DNA from: Spirochaetaceae bacterium
GTDB lineage: Bacteria > Spirochaetota > Spirochaetia > Treponematales > Breznakiellaceae
Direction of reading: 5' to 3'
NCBI GenBank assembly: GCA_031265635.1
Contig: JAISCK010000152.1
Location: 1 to 13,435 of the forward strand
DNA length: 13,435 nucleotides
The notes below the pieces were generated by a model. That model worked only from the letters and a program-made list of their open reading frames with translations. It did no database searches and was not told the origin of the DNA. Shown in pieces: positions 13,007 to 13,435 of the stretch (within the stretch, counting starts at the first letter, position 1; each line of letters begins with the position of its first letter). The position numbers and the translations under genes were made by a program.

Positions 13007-13133
13007 AGCCTGAAAGGCGGCGATCAGGCTGAACGCCAGGAAGAAGACGGCGGCTTTCGCTGCCCTGATCCCCAAACCGGGAGGGGATACACAGATAATG
13101 CTGCTTTACCACGGGTTTGGGTATTTGTAAAGC
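13007..13133. repeat. cluster of alternative inverted repeats in the toxin-permease spacer
   Basis: The 189-base gap contains five perfect inverted repeats: AGCCTGA/TCAGGCT (13007-13013, 13024-13030), GATCAGG/CCTGATC (13022-13028, 13064-13070), ATCCCC/GGGGAT (13068-13073, 13083-13088), CCCAAACC/GGTTTGGG (13071-13078, 13114-13121) and GCTTTAC/GTAAAGC (13103-13109, 13127-13133). The first, third and fifth can form together, as can the second and fourth, but the two sets exclude each other. No T tract marks a standard terminator, and no promoter of its own is evident; it could be the 3' end of the toxin-antitoxin transcript, a structured RNA or chance. No known RNA family is recognised. Confidence 0.4.
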
Positions 13134-13137
13134 GTAC

Positions 13138-13166
13138 TTGAATAATTCGCTTCCTTGCGCTATTCT
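13138..13166 (+). promoter_or_regulatory. possible promoter of the DppB-like permease gene
   Basis: TTGAAT (13138-13143) and TATTCT (13161-13166), each 4 of 6 to consensus, have a 17-base spacer and lie 22 bases upstream of the ATG. Transcripts from here would begin after the inverted-repeat cluster, so those repeats would not be in the permease leader unless transcription comes from further upstream. Confidence 0.45.
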
Positions 13167-13187
13167 CCCCTTTTCAGAAGGAATATT

Positions 13188-13435
13188 ATGGTTAAGTATA
13201 TCATAAAAAGGCTTGTATTGATGGTCCCTGTGCTTTTGGGGGTCACTTTTATAGTCTTTTTCATCATGAATCTTACCCCCGGTGATCCGGCGAGGATGAT
13301 TCTGGGCGACCAGGCTACCCCCGAAGCCATAGCCCAGGTCAGGGAAGAACTGGGGCTCAACGATCCCCTCCTGGTACGGTATTTCACGTATATCAAGAAT
13401 ATGTGCCGGGGGGACCTGGGCATCTCCTACCGGAA
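13188..13435 (+). CDS. DppB-type ABC transporter permease (5' part, cut by window end)
   Basis: The first 82 codons encode an inner-membrane permease of the dipeptide/oligopeptide/nickel ABC importer family (DppB/OppB/NikB). YIIKRLVLMVPVLLGVTFIVFFIMNLTPGDPA is the standard first transmembrane helix (about 9-28) with the family LxPGDPA sequence after it. ATPEAIAQVREELGLNDPLLVRYFTYIKN and GDLGISYR match the conserved periplasmic segment. The ATG has AAGGA 5 bases upstream. Companion genes (a second permease, ATPases, binding protein) would be expected just beyond the window. GC-rich codon use returns here after the AT-rich toxin-antitoxin pair. Confidence 0.93.
   Translation, partial: MVKYIIKRLVLMVPVLLGVTFIVFFIMNLTPGDPARMILGDQATPEAIAQVREELGLNDPLLVRYFTYIKNMCRGDLGISYR

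Noticed and set aside
13022..13070. Possible signal-recognition-particle RNA in the spacer (TCAGG, GGAAG-like bases)
   Set aside because: The conserved SRP helix-8 sequence (GGTCCGGAAGGAAGCAGC) is not present, and the arms do not fit the SRP fold.
12989..13111. Minus-strand open stretch without start, with a hydrophobic segment reading KAAVFFLAFSLIAAFQAHH
   Set aside because: It looks like a membrane or signal segment with GC-rich codons and might be a gene remnant, but it has no plausible start codon, lies between stops and overlaps the toxin's 3' end, so it is not called.
1..13435. CRISPR arrays, insertion sequences, prophage or integrase genes
   Set aside because: No regularly spaced repeats, no transposase or integrase motifs, and no terminal repeats were found; despite two tRNA genes, I see no attachment-site duplication.

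Overview
The window is bacterial, with strongly biased sigma70-type promoters and Shine-Dalgarno sites, and most likely comes from a spirochaete close to Treponema. This taxonomic call is inference. It rests on a solitary groES with no groEL beside it, a PilZ protein of a layout I associate with spirochaetes, and a tripartite efflux system whose periplasmic adaptor lacks the helical hairpin, as in the Borrelia Bes pump. Most genes are GC-rich with G/C-rich third positions. Two areas are clearly more AT-rich: a toxin-antitoxin pair (about 12.45-13.0 kb) and a small exported protein (0.96-1.48 kb).

Layout. 1-62: possible tail of a plus-strand gene. 63-206: tRNA-Asn(GTT) and its promoter, minus strand. 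287-702: groES with promoter and terminator, minus strand. 630-963: gene-poor stretch with GC-rich hairpins. 964-3532: three-gene minus-strand operon (lipoprotein, PilZ protein, small exported protein) driven by a strong promoter at 3504-3532. 3572-5588: divergent plus-strand pair, an HD-domain phosphohydrolase and a ComFB-domain protein. 5593-5704: tRNA-Pro(TGG) and its promoter, minus strand. 5755-12442: minus-strand operon read from right to left as outer-membrane TolC-like protein, membrane-fusion adaptor, RND pump, then a GFO/IDH/MocA-type oxidoreductase. 12452-12998: plus-strand type II toxin-antitoxin module (ribbon-helix-helix antitoxin, RelE/ParE-like toxin), divergent from the efflux operon. 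12999-13137: spacer dense in inverted repeats. 13138-13435: promoter and first 82 codons of a DppB-type ABC permease, cut by the window end.

How the genes fit together. The efflux operon encodes a complete envelope-spanning pump: inner-membrane RND transporter, periplasmic adaptor and outer-membrane channel. The oxidoreductase is probably co-transcribed. The 0.96-5.6 kb region brings together a probable c-di-GMP receptor (PilZ, apparently interrupted by a GAF-like insert), a ComFB-domain protein (a family linked to cyclic-dinucleotide binding) and an HD phosphohydrolase around one divergent promoter region. A shared role in nucleotide second-messenger signalling is an attractive inference but is not proven by sequence.

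The most interesting candidates for follow-up are the interrupted PilZ architecture, the ComFB-beta-sandwich fusion, the hairpin-less adaptor paired with an RND pump lacking part of the classical proton relay, and the mutually exclusive inverted repeats at 13007-13133.
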